Assembly (NCBI GenBank): GCA_900470775.1
Contig: UCBZ01000051.1
Location: 1-56,065 of the forward strand
Origin: Hyphomicrobiales bacterium
GTDB lineage: Bacteria; Pseudomonadota; Alphaproteobacteria; Rhizobiales; Beijerinckiaceae
Reading direction: 5' to 3'
Length of the DNA: 56,065 bases
The first letter of the stretch is position 1, and each line of letters starts with the position of its first letter. The notes under the pieces are model-generated. The model did not search any database, had not been told where the DNA came from, and saw only the letters and a list, made by a program, of their open reading frames with translations. Shown here piece by piece: positions 26,405-34,671 of the stretch. The translations under genes and the position numbers were made by a program.

Positions 26405-27070
26405 TCACTCCCGCTCCGACAGCACGCGCCCGACCGCCGCGCGCAGTTCGGGGATGCCCAAACCCGTCTCGCTCGATGTCAGCAGCACTTCGGGGAAGGC
26501 GGCCGGGCGGCGCTTGATCTCGTCATAGGTCGCCTCGCGCATGAACTTCTGGTCGGCCTGCTTGATCGCATCGCCCTTGGTCAGCACCACCTGATAGGAC
26601 ATCGCCGCCTTGTCGAGCGTCTCCAGCACGGCGTTGTCGACGTCCTTGAGGCCGTGGCGGGCGTCGATCAGCAGGTAGACCCGCATCAGATTGGGCCTGC
26701 CGCGCAGATATTCGTGGATCAGATTGGTCCAGGAGGCGACCTTGGCGCGGCCGACGGCGGCGTAGCCATAGCCGGGCATGTCGACGATGGTCAGGCGCTC
26801 GTCGCCGCCGACCTGGCGGAAGAAGTTGAGCTGCTGGGTGCGGCCGGGCGTATGCGAGGTCCGCGCCAGCGCGTTGCGGCGCGTCACGGCGTTGATCAGG
26901 CTCGACTTGCCGACATTGGAGCGGCCGGCGAAGGCGATCTCGTGCCCCACCATCTGCGGCAGGTCGTCGACATGGGTCGAGGCCCAGACGAAATCCCATG
27001 GCCCCTCGAAGAGCTTGCGGGCGGATTCGATCTCGTCGTCGGTGAAGGGTGTCGTCGTGCTCGTGGTCAT
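26405..27070 (-). CDS. engB: Ribosome biogenesis GTPase EngB/YihA
   Basis: Essential GTPase for 50S assembly. G1 is FAGRSNVGKSSLINAV, G2 region TSHTPGRTQQLNFF, G3 VDMPGYGYAAVG, G4 LTKGDAIKQAD and G5 TSSETGLGI. ATG at 27070 (MTTSTTTPFTDDEI) gives 221 aa, the normal size. It follows the acetyltransferase gene after an 11-bp gap and belongs to the rpmH-rnpA-yidC-engB transcript direction. Confidence 0.95.
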   Translation of the reverse strand: MTTSTTTPFTDDEIESARKLFEGPWDFVWASTHVDDLPQMVGHEIAFAGRSNVGKSSLINAVTRRNALARTSHTPGRTQQLNFFRQVGGDERLTIVDMPGYGYAAVGRAKVASWTNLIHEYLRGRPNLMRVYLLIDARHGLKDVDNAVLETLDKAAMSYQVVLTKGDAIKQADQKFMREATYDEIKRRPAAFPEVLLTSSETGLGIPELRAAVGRVLSERE

Positions 27071-27081
27071 GGTGGTTACGC

Positions 27082-27708
27082 CTACACGGCGGCGCGCAGC
27101 GCGTCGATGTCCGCGCCCGCGATCGCCGCGACATTGCGGCCGATCTTGTCGGCATCCCAGTCCCACCAGGCGATAGCCAGCAGCGCGGCGACGGTCTCGT
27201 CGGGAAAACGCGTCCTGACGACGCGGCCGGGATTGCCGACGACGACCGCATAGGGCGGCACGTCCTTCACCACCTGCGCCCGCGTGCCGATAATGGCGCC
27301 GTCGCCGATTGTCACGCCGGGCATGATCACCGCCTCGCGGCCGATCCAGACATCGTTGCCGACCCGCGTGTCGCCGCGATGGGCTTGCGCCGTGACATCG
27401 GGCCCGCCCGAGATCCCGAACATCTGGAAAGGGTAGGTCGAGAAACCACCCATCGGGTGGTTGGCGCCGTTCATGATGAACTGCGCGGCTTGGGCGATCG
27501 CGACGAATTTGCCGATGATCAGCCGGTCGCCGACGAAGTCGAAATGATAGCGCACGCAGCGCGCGACGAAATGCTCGGGGCCGCGCGAGTCGTCATAGTA
27601 GCTGTAGTCGCCGACCTCGATCAGCGGATGATCGACGATCGCCTTCAGGAAGGCCGTGCCCTTCCAGCCTTGGATGGGGTGGCGCGTGAGGGGATCGGGC
27701 AGCGGCAT
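27082..27708 (-). CDS. Vat/CatB-type hexapeptide O-acetyltransferase (208 aa)
   Basis: Left-handed beta-helix acyltransferase of the xenobiotic acetyltransferase group (Vat streptogramin A and CatB chloramphenicol enzymes). It shows VGDYSYYDD, FVAIAQAAQFIMNGANHPM with the catalytic His, and hexapeptide repeats GNDVWIGREAVIMPGVTIGD followed by GAIIGTRAQVVKDVPPYAVV and GNPGRVVRTRF. ATG at 27708 was chosen because an earlier TTG (27723) lies inside the upstream terminator hairpin. Drug substrate is not implied: many chromosomal members have unknown acceptors. Its place between yidC and engB is unusual. Confidence 0.88.
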   Translation of the reverse strand: MPLPDPLTRHPIQGWKGTAFLKAIVDHPLIEVGDYSYYDDSRGPEHFVARCVRYHFDFVGDRLIIGKFVAIAQAAQFIMNGANHPMGGFSTYPFQMFGISGGPDVTAQAHRGDTRVGNDVWIGREAVIMPGVTIGDGAIIGTRAQVVKDVPPYAVVVGNPGRVVRTRFPDETVAALLAIAWWDWDADKIGRNVAAIAGADIDALRAAV

Positions 27709-27719
27709 CGGCTCTAAAG

Positions 27720-27746
27720 GCAAAGGGCGGGAAACCCGCCCTTTGC
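27720..27746 (-). terminator. Hairpin terminator after yidC
   Basis: GCAAAGGGCGGG and CCCGCCCTTTGC form a 12-bp stem with a 3-base loop, five bases after the yidC stop. Only a short T-containing tail (TTTGCCTTTAG) follows, so read-through to the acetyltransferase gene may be partial. Confidence 0.65.
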
Positions 27747-27750
27747 TGTC

Positions 27751-29640
27751 TCATTTCTTGTTGCTGTTGGCGGGCTTGCCTGGCGCGGGCACCGCCGCGG
27801 CGGCGGGATCCGGTTTCTTGCCCATCATGCCCTTGAGGTTGTCGAACAGCTCGATCTTCACGCCGTGCTTGCGCATGATGTAGCCCTGCTGCATCACCGA
27901 GAGCAGGTTGTTCCAGCTCCAGTAGATCACCAGGCCGGCCGGGAACGAGCCGAGCAGGAAGGTGAAGAACACCGGCATCCAGGTGAACATCATCTTCTGC
28001 ACCGGGTCCGGCGGCTCCGGGTTCATCTTCATCTGCACGAACATCGTGATGCCCATGATGATCGGCCACAGGCCGAGATGCAGCATCGCGGGCGGCGTGA
28101 AGGGCAGCACGCCGAAGAGGTTGAACAGGTTCGTCGGGTCGGGCGCCGCGAGATCGCGAATCCAGCCGAAGAACGGCGCATGCCGCATCTCGATGGTGAT
28201 GAACAGGATCTTGTAGAGCGCGAAGAACACCGGGATCTGCACCAGCACCGGCCAGCAGCCGGCGAGCGGGTTGATCTTCTGGGTCTTGTACAGCTCCATC
28301 AGAGCCTGCTGCTGCTTCATCTTGTCGTCGGCATAGCGCTCGCGCAGAGCCAGCATCTCCGGCTGCATCGCCTTCATCTTCGCCATCGAGGCGTAGGACT
28401 TGCTGGCGAGCGGGAAGAAGACGCCCTTCAGCAGCAGCGTGACGACCAGGATCGCGATGCCGAAATTGCCGACATGCTTGTAGATCCAGTCGAGCAGGAA
28501 AAACATCGGCTTGGTGATGAAGTAGAACCACCCCCAGTCGATCATCAGGTCGAAGCGCTTGATGCCGAGATTTTGCTCATAACCGTTGATGGCGGCGACT
28601 TCCTTGGCGCCCGCGAAGAGGCGCGCGGTGCTCGCGGCGCCGGCGCCGGGGGCGACCGTCACCGCTTCCGCGAGGAAATCGGCCTGGTAGGCGCGACTGC
28701 CGCCGGTCTGCACCGAGGAGAAGCGGCCCTCATATTTGCGCGACTGGTCCGGCACCACGGTCGCCGCCCAGTACTTGTCGGTGATCCCGACGAAACCGCC
28801 GACGACGTCCTTCCAGACCCGGCCATTGGTGCCGGCCGAGAGCAGCGGCTCCTTGTCGACATGGTCGTAGGTGAATTCCTGGAGGCCCTGTTCGCCGAGA
28901 ACGCCGATCAGGCCTTCATGCAGGACGTAGTAGCCCAGCGTCGGCGGGCGGCCGTGACGGACGACCTGCGCATAGGGGAACAGCGTGACGGCGGCTGCGC
29001 CCTTGTTGTCGACCTCGTCCTTGACCTGGAACATCGCGTTCTCGTCGACGGTGACGATGCGGCGGAAGAGCAGGCCCTGGCCGTTGTCCCAGGTCAGGGT
29101 CAGCGGCTTGGCCGGCGTCAGAACCTGCGCGTCCGGCGTCCAGACGGTCGTCGCATTCGGCAGCGGCACGCTGGTGCCCGGCGCCGCGACCCAGCCGAAA
29201 TCGGTGTAGTAGCCATTGGGGCCGCCCAGCGGCGAGAGCAGCACGATGATCGGGCTGTTGGGATCGACGGTCTCGCGATAGGCCTTGAGCGAGACGTCAT
29301 CGATGCGCGCGCCGGTGAGCGCGATGGAGCCCGCGATCTTGGGCGTGTCGATGCGGATGCGCGGGCTGGCCGCCAACGCCTGGTCGCGTGTGCCGGCCAC
29401 CGGGGTCGCGGGAACACTGCCCGGAACCGTCGTCGTCGCGGGCTGGCCCGGCACGCTCGACGGTGCGGGAGCGACTGCTGTGCCCGGAGCGGGCGTCGGG
29501 CTGGTCGCCTGCTGGTTCTGCTGCGCGATCTGCTTCTGCTTCTCCATCTGCGGCACGCCATAGAAGTACTGCCAGCCGAAGAGGACGACCACGGAGAGCG
29601 TGATCGCCAGAAGCAGATTGCGGTTGTCTTCTTTCATCAT
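27751..29640 (-). CDS. yidC: Membrane protein insertase YidC (629 aa)
   Basis: Inserts and folds inner-membrane proteins, alone or with SecYEG. TM1 is NLLLAITLSVVVLFGWQYFY. A Gln/Pro/Ala/Thr-rich linker and the large periplasmic domain (about 90-370) follow. The conserved C-terminal insertase core of five TM helices includes NFGIAILVVTLLLKGVFFPL, GCWPVLVQIPVFFALYKILF and PAGLVIYWSWNNLLSVMQQ. It ends in a Lys-rich tail. The two adjacent ATGs at 29640/29637 are equivalent starts. Confidence 0.97.
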   Translation of the reverse strand: MMKEDNRNLLLAITLSVVVLFGWQYFYGVPQMEKQKQIAQQNQQATSPTPAPGTAVAPAPSSVPGQPATTTVPGSVPATPVAGTRDQALAASPRIRIDTPKIAGSIALTGARIDDVSLKAYRETVDPNSPIIVLLSPLGGPNGYYTDFGWVAAPGTSVPLPNATTVWTPDAQVLTPAKPLTLTWDNGQGLLFRRIVTVDENAMFQVKDEVDNKGAAAVTLFPYAQVVRHGRPPTLGYYVLHEGLIGVLGEQGLQEFTYDHVDKEPLLSAGTNGRVWKDVVGGFVGITDKYWAATVVPDQSRKYEGRFSSVQTGGSRAYQADFLAEAVTVAPGAGAASTARLFAGAKEVAAINGYEQNLGIKRFDLMIDWGWFYFITKPMFFLLDWIYKHVGNFGIAILVVTLLLKGVFFPLASKSYASMAKMKAMQPEMLALRERYADDKMKQQQALMELYKTQKINPLAGCWPVLVQIPVFFALYKILFITIEMRHAPFFGWIRDLAAPDPTNLFNLFGVLPFTPPAMLHLGLWPIIMGITMFVQMKMNPEPPDPVQKMMFTWMPVFFTFLLGSFPAGLVIYWSWNNLLSVMQQGYIMRKHGVKIELFDNLKGMMGKKPDPAAAAVPAPGKPANSNKK

Positions 29641-29691
29641 GATGGAAAACAGATCTCGCTCACGCCCGTCGGGCTTTAGGGATTCAGGGCT

Positions 29692-30150
29692 CTAGGATGG
29701 CTTGCGGGCGCCGCCGACACGGGCCGGGCCGGCGCGCGACGTATCCGCAGCAGGCGTGCTGGTCTTGGATTTACCGGAGGAGCGGAGCTTTCGGCCCGGC
29801 CCGGCCGGCCGGGCGCGATCGATGGCGGTGGAGAGTTCGCTGACCAACATCCGGAAGCCGGCGGTTAGTGTCTCCGCCCGTGCGACGATGACGACGTCGC
29901 AGCGCCGGTCGGCCTGGGTGGCAAGGGCCTCCGCCGCCGCGACGCGCAGGCGCCGGCGAATGCGGTTGCGCTTGACGGCATTGCCGACCTTGCGTGACGC
30001 GGTCAGCCCGAGGCGCAGGCCGGCAGGCTCGCGCGTCTCGTCGGGCTCGGCATCACGCACCTGGACGGTGAATGCGGACGAACGAAAACGGCGGCCGTGA
30101 TCGGCCGCCGCCAAAAACTGTTTGCGTTGCTTCAGACGGGCGAGGCGCAT
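29692..30150 (-). CDS. rnpA: Ribonuclease P protein component
   Basis: Protein subunit of RNase P for tRNA 5' processing. It opens RLARLKQRKQFLAAADHGRR, and its signature is GLTASRKVGNAVKRNRIRRR, the RNR motif. ATG at 30150 gives 152 aa, with a 35-residue basic Ser/Thr/Pro extension at the C-terminus that is not part of the fold. It lies 52 bp after rpmH, the conserved order. Confidence 0.95.
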   Translation of the reverse strand: MRLARLKQRKQFLAAADHGRRFRSSAFTVQVRDAEPDETREPAGLRLGLTASRKVGNAVKRNRIRRRLRVAAAEALATQADRRCDVVIVARAETLTAGFRMLVSELSTAIDRARPAGPGRKLRSSGKSKTSTPAADTSRAGPARVGGARKPS

Positions 30151-30202
30151 GGCGATTGGCCAGTCTTCTGCAAAAGGCGCGCGGTGGTCACGCGCCCGTG
30201 GC

Positions 30203-30337
30203 TCAGGCCGAGAGCTTCTTGCGGCCGTGGGCACGACGAGCGGCGATGACCTTGCGGCCGCCGGTCGTTGCCATGCGGGCGCGGTAGCCGTGGCGGCGCT
30301 TGCGAACCAGCTTGCTGGGTTGATAGGTTCTCTTCAT
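30203..30337 (-). CDS. rpmH: 50S ribosomal protein L34
   Basis: The 44-aa protein MKRTYQPSKLVRKRRHGYRA continues to the RKKLSA end, an unmistakable L34. It is the first gene of rpmH-rnpA-yidC. Confidence 0.98.
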   Translation of the reverse strand: MKRTYQPSKLVRKRRHGYRARMATTGGRKVIAARRAHGRKKLSA

Positions 30338-30593
30338 CGTCCGTCTCCGGGGCCTTGTCAGCGCGGCGGTCGCGGCTTCCCGGGAGAAGCGTGGCCATCC
30401 GAGCCTGTCATGCGAAAGGTTCCGCGCCGCCCGCTGGGGGCAGCGCAAGTGGCGGGCTTATGACGGATGACCCGATCCAAGTCAATGCCGAACTCGGGCC
30501 GTGACGGCGCCTGCGACGAGGCTTCGCGGCGATTTTTACCGCGCGGCACGCGCGGGCGCGCTTGCGCTTGATGGTCTTATCCCCGATATAGCG

Positions 30594-30693
30594 GCCGGGA
30601 GGTTGGCGAGGGACGTCTCACTCGCCAACCGGGTCAGGTCCGGAAGGAAGCAGCCCTAACGAGACCGAACGGGTCTTCGTCCAGCCTCCCACC
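30594..30693 (+). ncRNA. ffs: Signal recognition particle RNA (4.5S type)
   Basis: The apical SRP signature GGTCAGGTCCGGAAGGAAGC with the tetraloop and following CAGCCCTAACGAGA is present. The ends GGGAGG (30597-30602) and CCTCCC (30685-30690) pair to close the long hairpin, and TTGGCGAG/CTCGCCAA forms an extra stem. Ends are estimated to a few bases. It lies 100 bp before dnaX, the conserved bacterial order. The rest of 30338-30793 shows no gene. Confidence 0.93.
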
Positions 30694-30793
30694 TTTCGCA
30701 AAGCGCGCCTTGTCCCGGCGCTCCTGCCAGACTGCGGGCGTCACCCCCGAAACGGGCGTTGACCCCCACGCGGCGAACCGCCAAACCAGACCG

Positions 30794-32674
30794 ATGAGCG
30801 ACGACACGAACGCAAGCCCCCCCGCCGACGAGCCGGGCTTTGCCGGTTTCGACCCGGCGCCCGTTGTTGCGCCCGCGGCAGCTCCGGCTGCGCCGACATC
30901 AGCTTCGCCCTATCGCGTGCTGGCGCGCAAATACCGCCCGGCGCATTTTGGCGACCTGATCGGCCAGGACGCGATGGTGCGGACCCTGACCAACGCCTTT
31001 GCGGCCGGGCGCATCCCGCAGGCCTGGATGCTGACCGGCGTGCGCGGCGTCGGCAAGACCACGACCGCCCGTATCCTCGCCCGCGCGCTGAACTACCAGA
31101 CGCCAGAGGGTGGCGGCGGACCGACGACCGATCTCAGGGAGTTCGGCATCCACTGCAAGGAGATCATCGAGGGCCGGCACATCGACGTGCAGGAGATCGA
31201 TGCCGCCTCCAACAACGGCGTCGACAACATCCGCCAGATCAACGACGCAGTGCGCTATGCGCCGGTCTCGGCCCGCTACAAGGTCTATATCGTCGACGAG
31301 GTGCACATGCTCTCGACGGGGGCCTTCAACGCCTTCCTGAAGACGCTGGAGGAGCCGCCACCGCATGCGCGCTTCATCTTCGCGACGACCGAGATCCGCA
31401 AGGTGCCGGTGACGGTGCTGTCGCGCTGCCAGCGTTTCGACCTGCGCCGCGTCGATGCCGGGCTTTTGGTCTCGCATCTGTCGGGCATCTGCAAGGCCGA
31501 AACCGTCGAAGCCGAGGACGAGGCGCTGGCCGCGATTGCGCGCGCCGCCGAAGGCTCGGTGCGCGATTCCCTGTCGATCCTCGACCAGGCCATCGCCCAT
31601 GCGGCCGGCACGATCACGCTCGACGATGTCCGCTCGATGCTCGGCCTGGCCGACCGGGCGCGCGTCATCGACCTGTTCGAGGCGGTGATGAAGGGCGACA
31701 TCGCGGCCGCGCTCGGGGAACTCAGGGCACAATACGATGCCGGCGCCGACCCGACCGTGGTGCTGACCGACCTCGCCGAGTTCACCCATCTGGTGACGCG
31801 GCTCAAGCTCGTGCCCGACGCGGTCAAGGACAACAGCCTCGCCCAGGCGGAGCGGGTGCGCGGCGGCGATTTCGCCCAGCGCCTGTCGATCCGCATCCTC
31901 GCCCGGACCTGGCAGATGCTGCTCAAGGGCCTCGGAGAGGTGAAGCAGGCCGACCGGCCGATCATGGCAGCCGAGATGGTGCTGGTGCGGCTCGCTCATG
32001 CCGCCGACCTGCCGACGCCGGACGAAGCGTTGCGGATGCTGCGCGACGGCTCGGGAAGCGTCGGCAGCGGCCAGGGCATGCCGTCCGCGCCGCGCCCGCC
32101 GTCCGGCGGTGGCAACACCGCGCTGGCGGCAAGGCCGATCCTCGCCAGCGCCAACCCGATGCCGGAGATGGCGGCGGCACCGCGCGCGCAGGCGCAGCCC
32201 GCCGTGATGGTGGCCTCGCTGGAGGACGTCGTGGCGCTCGCCTCGCAGCATCGCGACATCACGCTGAAGCTGGCGCTGGAGCGCGATGTCCGCCCGGTGC
32301 GCTTCGAGCAGGGGCGGATCGAATTTTCGCTGGGCGCGGGCGCCTCGCGGACGCTCGCCACTGATCTGTCGCGCCGCCTGAAGGAGTGGACCGGCCAGAC
32401 CTGGATGGTCGCGGTCGTGAATGCCGAGGGCGGGGCGACGCTGCGCGAGCAGGCGGAGGCCGTGAAGGGCCAGCGCGAGAACGATGCCGCCTCGCATCCG
32501 GCCGTCAAGGCGGTGCTGGAGCGTTTTCCGGGCGCCCGCATCGTCGATGTGCGCGATCCCCGCGCCGCCGAGGCCGACACGCCCGCGACGGCAGCGGCAG
32601 AGACCGAATATCTGCCGGATGGCGAGCCGCTCTTCGACGACAGCGAGCCGGATTTCGACGGAATCGACTTCTGA
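30794..32674 (+). CDS. dnaX: DNA polymerase III subunit gamma/tau (626 aa)
   Basis: Clamp-loader ATPase. It has VLARKYRPAHFGDLIGQ, Walker A LTGVRGVGKTTTARILARAL, Walker B VYIVDEVHMLSTGAFNAFLK, TLEEPPPHARFIFATTE, and sensor/Arg finger VTVLSRCQRFDLRR. The zinc-binding module, normally four Cys, keeps only the Cys of GIHCKEIIEGRHID. Domain III and the tau tail follow to residue 626. ATG at 30794 (MSDDTNASPPADEP) follows the usual acidic/Ala-rich opening. It heads dnaX-ybaB-recR. Confidence 0.95.
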   Translation: MSDDTNASPPADEPGFAGFDPAPVVAPAAAPAAPTSASPYRVLARKYRPAHFGDLIGQDAMVRTLTNAFAAGRIPQAWMLTGVRGVGKTTTARILARALNYQTPEGGGGPTTDLREFGIHCKEIIEGRHIDVQEIDAASNNGVDNIRQINDAVRYAPVSARYKVYIVDEVHMLSTGAFNAFLKTLEEPPPHARFIFATTEIRKVPVTVLSRCQRFDLRRVDAGLLVSHLSGICKAETVEAEDEALAAIARAAEGSVRDSLSILDQAIAHAAGTITLDDVRSMLGLADRARVIDLFEAVMKGDIAAALGELRAQYDAGADPTVVLTDLAEFTHLVTRLKLVPDAVKDNSLAQAERVRGGDFAQRLSIRILARTWQMLLKGLGEVKQADRPIMAAEMVLVRLAHAADLPTPDEALRMLRDGSGSVGSGQGMPSAPRPPSGGGNTALAARPILASANPMPEMAAAPRAQAQPAVMVASLEDVVALASQHRDITLKLALERDVRPVRFEQGRIEFSLGAGASRTLATDLSRRLKEWTGQTWMVAVVNAEGGATLREQAEAVKGQRENDAASHPAVKAVLERFPGARIVDVRDPRAAEADTPATAAAETEYLPDGEPLFDDSEPDFDGIDF

Positions 32675-32696
32675 CATCCACAGGGAGACTGACCCG

Positions 32697-33017
32697 ATGC
32701 GCGACATGATGGGCCTGATGAAGCAGGCGCAGGACATGCAGCAGAAGATGGCCAATGTTCAGGCCGAGCTCGACACGATCGAGGTCGAGGGCGCAGCCGG
32801 CGGCGGCATGGTCACGGTGACGATGACGGCCAAGGGCGCGCTCAAGGCGGTGAAGATCGACCCGGCGCTGATGCTGCCCGACGAGCGCGAGATCCTCGAG
32901 GATTTGATCGTCGCCGCCAGCACCGATGCCCGCAACAAGGCCGAGCGCGTCATGCAGGAGCGCATGGCCGAGATCACCAAGGGCCTGCCGATCCCGCCGG
33001 GCATGAAGCTGTTTTAG
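32697..33017 (+). CDS. ybaB: YbaB/EbfC family nucleoid-associated protein (106 aa)
   Basis: Small dimeric DNA-binding protein. Residues 3-30 form the coiled helix MMGLMKQAQDMQQKMANVQA, followed by VEGAAGGGMVTVTMTAKG and the KIDPALMLPDEREILEDLI block, ending GLPIPPGMKLF. A GGGAG site precedes ATG. It lies between dnaX and recR as in most bacteria. Confidence 0.95.
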   Translation: MRDMMGLMKQAQDMQQKMANVQAELDTIEVEGAAGGGMVTVTMTAKGALKAVKIDPALMLPDEREILEDLIVAASTDARNKAERVMQERMAEITKGLPIPPGMKLF

Positions 33018-33039
33018 GATCCGCCGCCTTAGGACTTGC

Positions 33040-33122
33040 CGTCATGCCCGGGCCTGACCCGGGCATCTCCTGCCGGAAGAGGCATCCTGCCTGAGATGGT
33101 CGGATCAAGTCCGACCGTGACG
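33040..33122. repeat. Cloverleaf intergenic repeat, copy 3, diverged (83 bp)
   Basis: Same architecture as copies 1 and 2: ends CGTCATG and CGTGACG (one mismatch), hairpin GCCCGGG-CCTGA-CCCGGGC, short central stem ATCTC/GAGAT, hairpin GGTCGGA-TCAAG-TCCGACC. It lies between ybaB and recR. Confidence 0.75.
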
Positions 33123-33139
33123 CCCCTCGAAAGAAGACC

Positions 33140-33745
33140 ATGTCCCGCGCCATTGCCGGCCCCGAGATCGAGCGGCTGATCCAGCTTCTGTCCAAGCTGC
33201 CGGGCCTCGGGCCGCGCTCGGCAAGGCGCGCGGCGCTGCATCTGGTCAAGAAGCGCGAGGCGCTGCTGGGCCCGCTGGCCGAGGCGATGGCGGTGGCGAG
33301 GGAGCGCATCGTGGTCTGCTCGACCTGCGGCAATGTCGACACCAGCGATCCCTGCTCGCTCTGCAGCGACCCGCGTCGCGACGACAGCCTGATCGTGGTC
33401 GTCGCCGATATCGCCGATCTCTGGGCGCTGGAGCGTTCGGGTGCGGTGGCGGGTCGCTATCATGTCCTGGGTGGCGTGCTGTCGGCGCTCGACGGCGTCC
33501 GGCCGGAGCATCTGACGCTCGACGCGCTGGTGGCGCGCGCCTCCGATCCGGCGGTCCGGGAGCTCATCCTGGCGCTGAGCGCCACGGTCGACGGCCAGAC
33601 CACGGCGCATTTCATCACCGATCTGCTGTCGCATCTGCCACTGAAGGTCACCAAGCTCGCCCATGGCGTGCCGGTCGGCGGCGAACTCGACTATCTCGAC
33701 GACGGCACGTTGGCCGCCGCGATCCGCCAGCGCACCGGCTTCTAG
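33140..33745 (+). CDS. recR: Recombination mediator RecR
   Basis: RecFOR pathway protein that helps load RecA at gaps. It has an N-terminal helix-hairpin-helix LSKLPGLGPRSARRAALHLV, the four-Cys zinc finger CSTCGNVDTSDPCSLC, and the Toprim domain (VVVADIADLWALE, YHVLGGVLSALDGV) with the C-terminal Walker-B-like segment. Length 201 is normal. It is convergent, two bases apart, with the barrel protein gene. Confidence 0.97.
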   Translation: MSRAIAGPEIERLIQLLSKLPGLGPRSARRAALHLVKKREALLGPLAEAMAVARERIVVCSTCGNVDTSDPCSLCSDPRRDDSLIVVVADIADLWALERSGAVAGRYHVLGGVLSALDGVRPEHLTLDALVARASDPAVRELILALSATVDGQTTAHFITDLLSHLPLKVTKLAHGVPVGGELDYLDDGTLAAAIRQRTGF

Positions 33746-33746
33746 G

Positions 33747-34475
33747 TCAGAACTTGTAACCGGCGCTGACGCGCAGGGCATGCGTCGTCGGCTCGTGGCG
33801 CACGGTCAGCCCGAGCGCCGGGCCGCGTCCCGTCTCGTTGACCTTGCCGAAGTCGGTGTAGCGGTATTCGGCGCCCAGGATGAGGCTGTCGGTATAGGCG
33901 AAATTGACGCCGGCGCCCGCGGTCCAGCCAGTCGCCGAGCGCGTCGCGCTCTCGGACAGGCCCGTGGCGGCATTCTGCAGGTGATAGTCGAAATCGGTGA
34001 AGGCCGCGCCGCCGGTTGCGTAGATCATGAAGCGGTCGAGAGCGAAGCCGACGCGGCCGCGCACCGAGGCCTGCCAGTCGCGCCCGATGCGCGCCGCGAT
34101 GCCGGGTGCGATCAGCGTCGCACTGGCGTCGAGCGCCTCGATATCACCCTCGATGCCGAAGACGATGCTGCCGGTCTGGTAGTTGAAGCCGGCATGCGCG
34201 CCGCCCAGCGCGGAATCGCTGCTCTGGCGGAAGGCGGCGCCGTTGAAGGCGCGCCCCAGCGTGTCGGAGAAGGTGGTGCGGTCCTGACCCCAGGCATAGC
34301 CGGCCTGGGCGCCGAGATAGACGCCGGTCCAGGAATAGAACGGCGGCAGCGCCGGCGCCGGCGGAAGCAGCTTGGACGAGGGCAGGTCGGCGGCCAAGGC
34401 CGGAGCCATGGCGAGGAGGCTGCCGCACAGGGCAAGGAGGCTCGCCAGACGGGCCTTTGGATTCTGCGTTGCCAT
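33747..34475 (-). CDS. Omp25/OmpA-like outer membrane beta-barrel protein (242 aa)
   Basis: A signal peptide (about 28 residues, ending APALAAD) is followed by a Pro-rich link and FYSWTGVYLGAQAGYAWGQD, the characteristic start of the Hyphomicrobiales Omp25/Omp31 barrel. Alternating beta strands follow, ending in HALRVSAGYKF with the terminal Phe for BAM assembly. ATG at 34475 gives 242 aa. Likely structural or envelope-stability role. Confidence 0.88.
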   Translation of the reverse strand: MATQNPKARLASLLALCGSLLAMAPALAADLPSSKLLPPAPALPPFYSWTGVYLGAQAGYAWGQDRTTFSDTLGRAFNGAAFRQSSDSALGGAHAGFNYQTGSIVFGIEGDIEALDASATLIAPGIAARIGRDWQASVRGRVGFALDRFMIYATGGAAFTDFDYHLQNAATGLSESATRSATGWTAGAGVNFAYTDSLILGAEYRYTDFGKVNETGRGPALGLTVRHEPTTHALRVSAGYKF

Positions 34476-34593
34476 CGCGATTCTACTCGTGAACGAAACT
34501 GTTCGATGCGCCTCCAGGCGCAGCGTCATGACGATGATCAGAAAGCATTAAGGTTAACGATCGGCTAAACCTGCGCTGGCGGCCGTGTGCCGA

Positions 34594-34618
34594 GGAACAT
34601 TCGCGCCAGCCTGATGTT
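34594..34618 (+). promoter_or_regulatory. EcfG-type general stress promoter
   Basis: GGAAC-N17-GTT with perfect boxes, 54 bp before the YihY/BrkB start codon at 34672 and in the same direction. The base before GTT is T. Confidence 0.65.
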
Positions 34619-34671
34619 GCATCGCGGTGCCGTCGCGCCGAGGTTGGACGCGGCAGCGGAGACCATCCTGA

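Noticed and set aside
27082..27708. Calling the acetyltransferase a resistance gene
   Set aside because: The hexapeptide family is wide and chromosomal members often have unknown acceptors; sequence alone does not show drug specificity.
27865..29679. Long plus-strand frame opposite yidC
   Set aside because: Antisense shadow; His/Arg/Asp-rich sequence typical of reverse reading in GC-rich genes.
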